In this document: positions 61,101-64,000 of the stretch, one piece after another | Numbering within the stretch: the stretch's first letter is position 1 | Layout: every line of letters begins with the position of its first letter | Source of the DNA: Ifrita kowaldi | Lineage: Eukaryota; Chordata; Aves; Passeriformes; Cinclosomatidae | Length of the DNA stretch: 64,000 bases | Direction: 5' to 3' | Assembly: GCA_013398055.1 (NCBI GenBank) | Contig: VZRS01014296.1 | Span: forward strand, 248,001-312,000 | Translations under genes and position numbers: made by a program | Notes under the pieces: generated by a model | What the model saw: only the letters and a program-made list of their open reading frames with translations | What the model was told of the DNA's origin: nothing | Database searches by the model: none

Positions 61101-64000
61101 ATTGTCTGGCTAGTAGTGCCATGTGGAAAGAAAGAAAAGTAATTTTCATGGCAAAATAAGAACATGCATTAGCAAATCCAGCTACATTATCAGAAGTTCT
61201 ACCAGTTCACATGGGAAACAAGGCAAAAAGAGAAATTACTGCTGTTATCTATGGCACCCTTCAGTCAATATAACAGCAGTAATACACTGAACTCATGGGG
61301 TTTCAACAGGATGAAACACAACTCCCACGTAAGATTACCACTGAATGAGCAGACATCTACAAATTCAGCTCAATTCCATCCTTTTTCTGATAAAACAATT
61401 AGTAGCATCTAGAATTCAAGAGATCCAAGCCAAAGCACATTTGTGGTAATAAACTGGATGTCTGCTCCCCGGAGAACACAGCACCACAGAGCTCTGCTAC
61501 GCCAAGCTTTTCACCTCTCCATTTGTTGCCAATTGAAACAATATTGCTGGTAACTAATCCCACAGTATTCTAAAAGAAATGGAAATTAGGGGTGTTGGTC
61601 ACCTGGGAGACAAGAACTTCCTTCTCTTCTGGATTTACATGGATGCAGGATATGGCAATGATGCTCCCCACAGACTTCCTGCAGGCTGCAATGTGATGCA
61701 GCCTTCCCTAAGAACAGCATTCCCTGAGACTGGAGTGATGGAACTGAACAAAAGCCCTGCCCCTCGCAGGCTTTGCATCTTGGGTTCAGGAAAGAATTGA
61801 AGGAAAGAGCTGACAGGGACCATCTGCCTCACTCTCCTCACCATGTATCACCACTACCTAATTCAGTGATGTCACCTTCCTCTTTAACAGTGACAGAGGA
61901 CAGAATTAAAATGCAGATGTAGGAGTTCAAAGAAAAGTAAACTGAGAAACTTAAAAAAGTTGGTGCCTCAACTGATATAAAAAGAATGGCAATGATATTA
62001 GTACTTGGTTCTGGTGCAAAAAAACCCAATTATTTCAAAATAAACTGAAACAGAATCTAAGTAAAAATGTCAGTTTGGACCAGTGATAGTTTTTCTGCAC
62101 CTGTTCACTGTTGTAAGGCTTCAGCTCTTTTCTCGTAGGATAATTGCTTCTGACCATTCTATGAGAGTCAAATAAGAATCAAAACCCTCTTGGCTGCTGG
62201 CTGAGATTTTAAGCAAGCAGCCAATTCACTAATGCTGACTGCATTATTTACTATTTTATTAAAATTCCAGAGTGCAGAAAACTGACATGTAGAGAGCAGC
62301 ACCGTGAAAGAGAACATAATGCACAGTCAGTGTCAGCAGGACTTTGCTGAAGACCCATGAAATGCAAGTAGTTCCATTCCTTCATCTCAATCAGAATGTA
62401 AAGAAAGGTTCTTCAACTACAAAATAAAAAGATAAACAGACTCATGTCAAGGCAAGGTCAGGCAGTGGAAGGAGAGTTCTGTAGTGCTTCACAGCTGGTT
62501 CCTTTGGTCACCAGACAGTGCTCAGCATTTGGCAATATACTTTCTCATCCTTTTACACAGACTCTGTAATAGGGATACTTTTATCTCTGCTCAGATTGTC
62601 CCCTACTTGGGTTTAGTTAGCCAGTAGAGATACCAAGCAAGTTGTATATCTGAGCAACTCAGACCACAGTGACAGTGACCTCAGGGGTAAACTTCCAGTT
62701 CCTGTGATAGCAAAGGACGGTGACCTGTGTTCCACTGGAGCCACAGTCTGCAAGGTTTTCTTACTGTCCCTCTTGTGAACTGGTATTGTGCATCACTGCA
62801 TGTTGTGCTACACATGAATGCACTCACTGTGGTTCTTAAATGAAAGATTTATTATGACTGTGGAGCTTGCAGCAATCTGCAAATAGATTTCAACTCCCTT
62901 AGAATGAAGCACTATTACATAAAATGGGAAACGCTCATCTCTTGCTTCGGAAGAAACAGTCAAACATCTCTGTTCTGCTGTCCCTTAACTTTGTGCCTTC
63001 TCTCACTTGTCCTGATGGCTTTACACAATTTTCCCACTTTCAGTGCTAACTGCAGCAGCATTGTGCCTGTACCACACTTGTCTGAACAGTCCCTGTCTCT
63101 CAGGGAGCTTCTTGCTTGAAATATTTGGATTACCACCACATCCACAGTTTTTCAGCACAGGGATCCCAAAGTGGAGAGTTTGGGTCCCTTGTGTGACCCA
63201 GTACTCTACTCCTCATGGAAAAGGGTAGTGTCAATTTAAATATTTTGTCTCATGCCCATGGGTAGCAACAAAAGAATTGTCAATCATATAAATAACTTTG
63301 ATATTCAAATCAGCTTTCTGCAGTCTATGAGTTATGAGCATTTCTTTGCTTATTGCACTGATAAACCACATTCACTTGTTCATATTATAGATTAATAATA
63401 AAAAAAAGTGATATAAACTACTTGATAAGACTATAATGAATCTGTGTAGTTCAGCAATCATAGTATCTGTCCCAGGGTTTACACAGACATCTATTAGTGA
63501 CTGTGGAGCTATAACCTAAATGAAAGGTTGCCAAATTTTTATTTAGAGTAAAAACTCAAGTAAAATTACTAACTCTAAAAACCTTTGAAATGATAAAAAG
63601 AAGCTGCTCATCACAGTCTAGACAAATTGTGCTACACGATGTGTGCTTTCCACACCACTCCTTTCTAAAGAAATTACTGACAACAGAATCCAAATGAAAT
63701 CATGCACTTCTGCTCCTCGTGCTTGTGGTGTCAGTCCTGGAATCCCCAAGAGCCCCTTAAGCATCATTGCTGTCCTGATGCTTTGGTAGCATAGCACCAC
63801 TTATGAATTGGACTTGCAAGCACTGGAATTCATCTGCACTGTATTCTGCACTAAGGGAACTTGCTAATACTTCATGGACTATCGACCTTGCCTCATTTGC
63901 ATCATCCTTTCAAACCTCTGGAAAACGAATAGAAAACCTGATTATAGACACAAAATGACCTTGTTTCTGGTGCAGACCATTTTCTGGCAGACATCTGACG
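58174..64000 (-). other. SPNS3: SPNS3 intron (partial), no further exon seen
   Basis: The preceding SPNS exon should encode a GE.L.S.NWA..ADILL segment. I looked on the minus strand for the matching NWA codons and did not find them before the window edge, so the intron is at least 5.8 kb and the upstream exons lie beyond 64 kb. The open frames inside (for example 58580-59062 and 60397-60696, both minus) have no spinster similarity and are probably chance. A single GTCTAGAC palindrome is at 63616-63623. Confidence 0.65.

Overview
The window is vertebrate nuclear DNA, most probably from a bird. The evidence is an avian-type CR1 3' fragment in antisense at 48.78-48.93 kb, a low density of interspersed repeats, a GC-rich CpG-island promoter, and two spinster-family genes in tandem. 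It looks like scaffolded draft assembly. There are single-N joins at 1925, 2741, 2845 and 24801, an 11-N gap inside a G run at 34629-34639, and an exact 436-bp duplication around two of the single Ns.

Only two protein-coding loci can be supported. Both are on the minus strand and both run off the window. At the left edge is the first coding exon of SPNS2, the sphingosine-1-phosphate exporter, ending in a clean GT donor at 1694/1693. Its CpG-island promoter extends to about 2.5 kb, and positions 1-1693 are intron 1. At the right edge are the last two coding exons of SPNS3 (58173-58075 and 55469-55302), joined by a phase-0 GT-AG intron, with a candidate ATTAAA poly(A) signal 81 bp after the stop. 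In transcription order (right to left) SPNS3 lies upstream of SPNS2, the same tandem order and orientation as on human 17p13. The upstream SPNS3 exons lie beyond 64 kb.

The roughly 53 kb between the genes shows no recognisable protein-coding exon. It holds a 465-bp solo LTR with perfect 7-bp terminal inverted repeats and a 4-bp target-site duplication (26466-26930), and two probable relic MIR/CORE-SINEs (about 18.9 and 46.8 kb). It also holds CR1 fragments, a two-letter pentamer minisatellite (24.7 kb), several microsatellites, a CpG-enriched block (about 39.1-40.3 kb), and three copies of the GTCTAGAC palindrome within 450 bp (33.45-33.90 kb). That palindrome is the canonical SMAD-binding element.

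The ORFs in this interval are short, start on weak or alternative codons, and match no family I recognise. I treat them as chance. I found no convincing undescribed system. The items most worth a second look are the SMAD-element cluster, the isolated CpG-rich block, the solo LTR and the assembly artefacts that hide the SPNS2 start codon.
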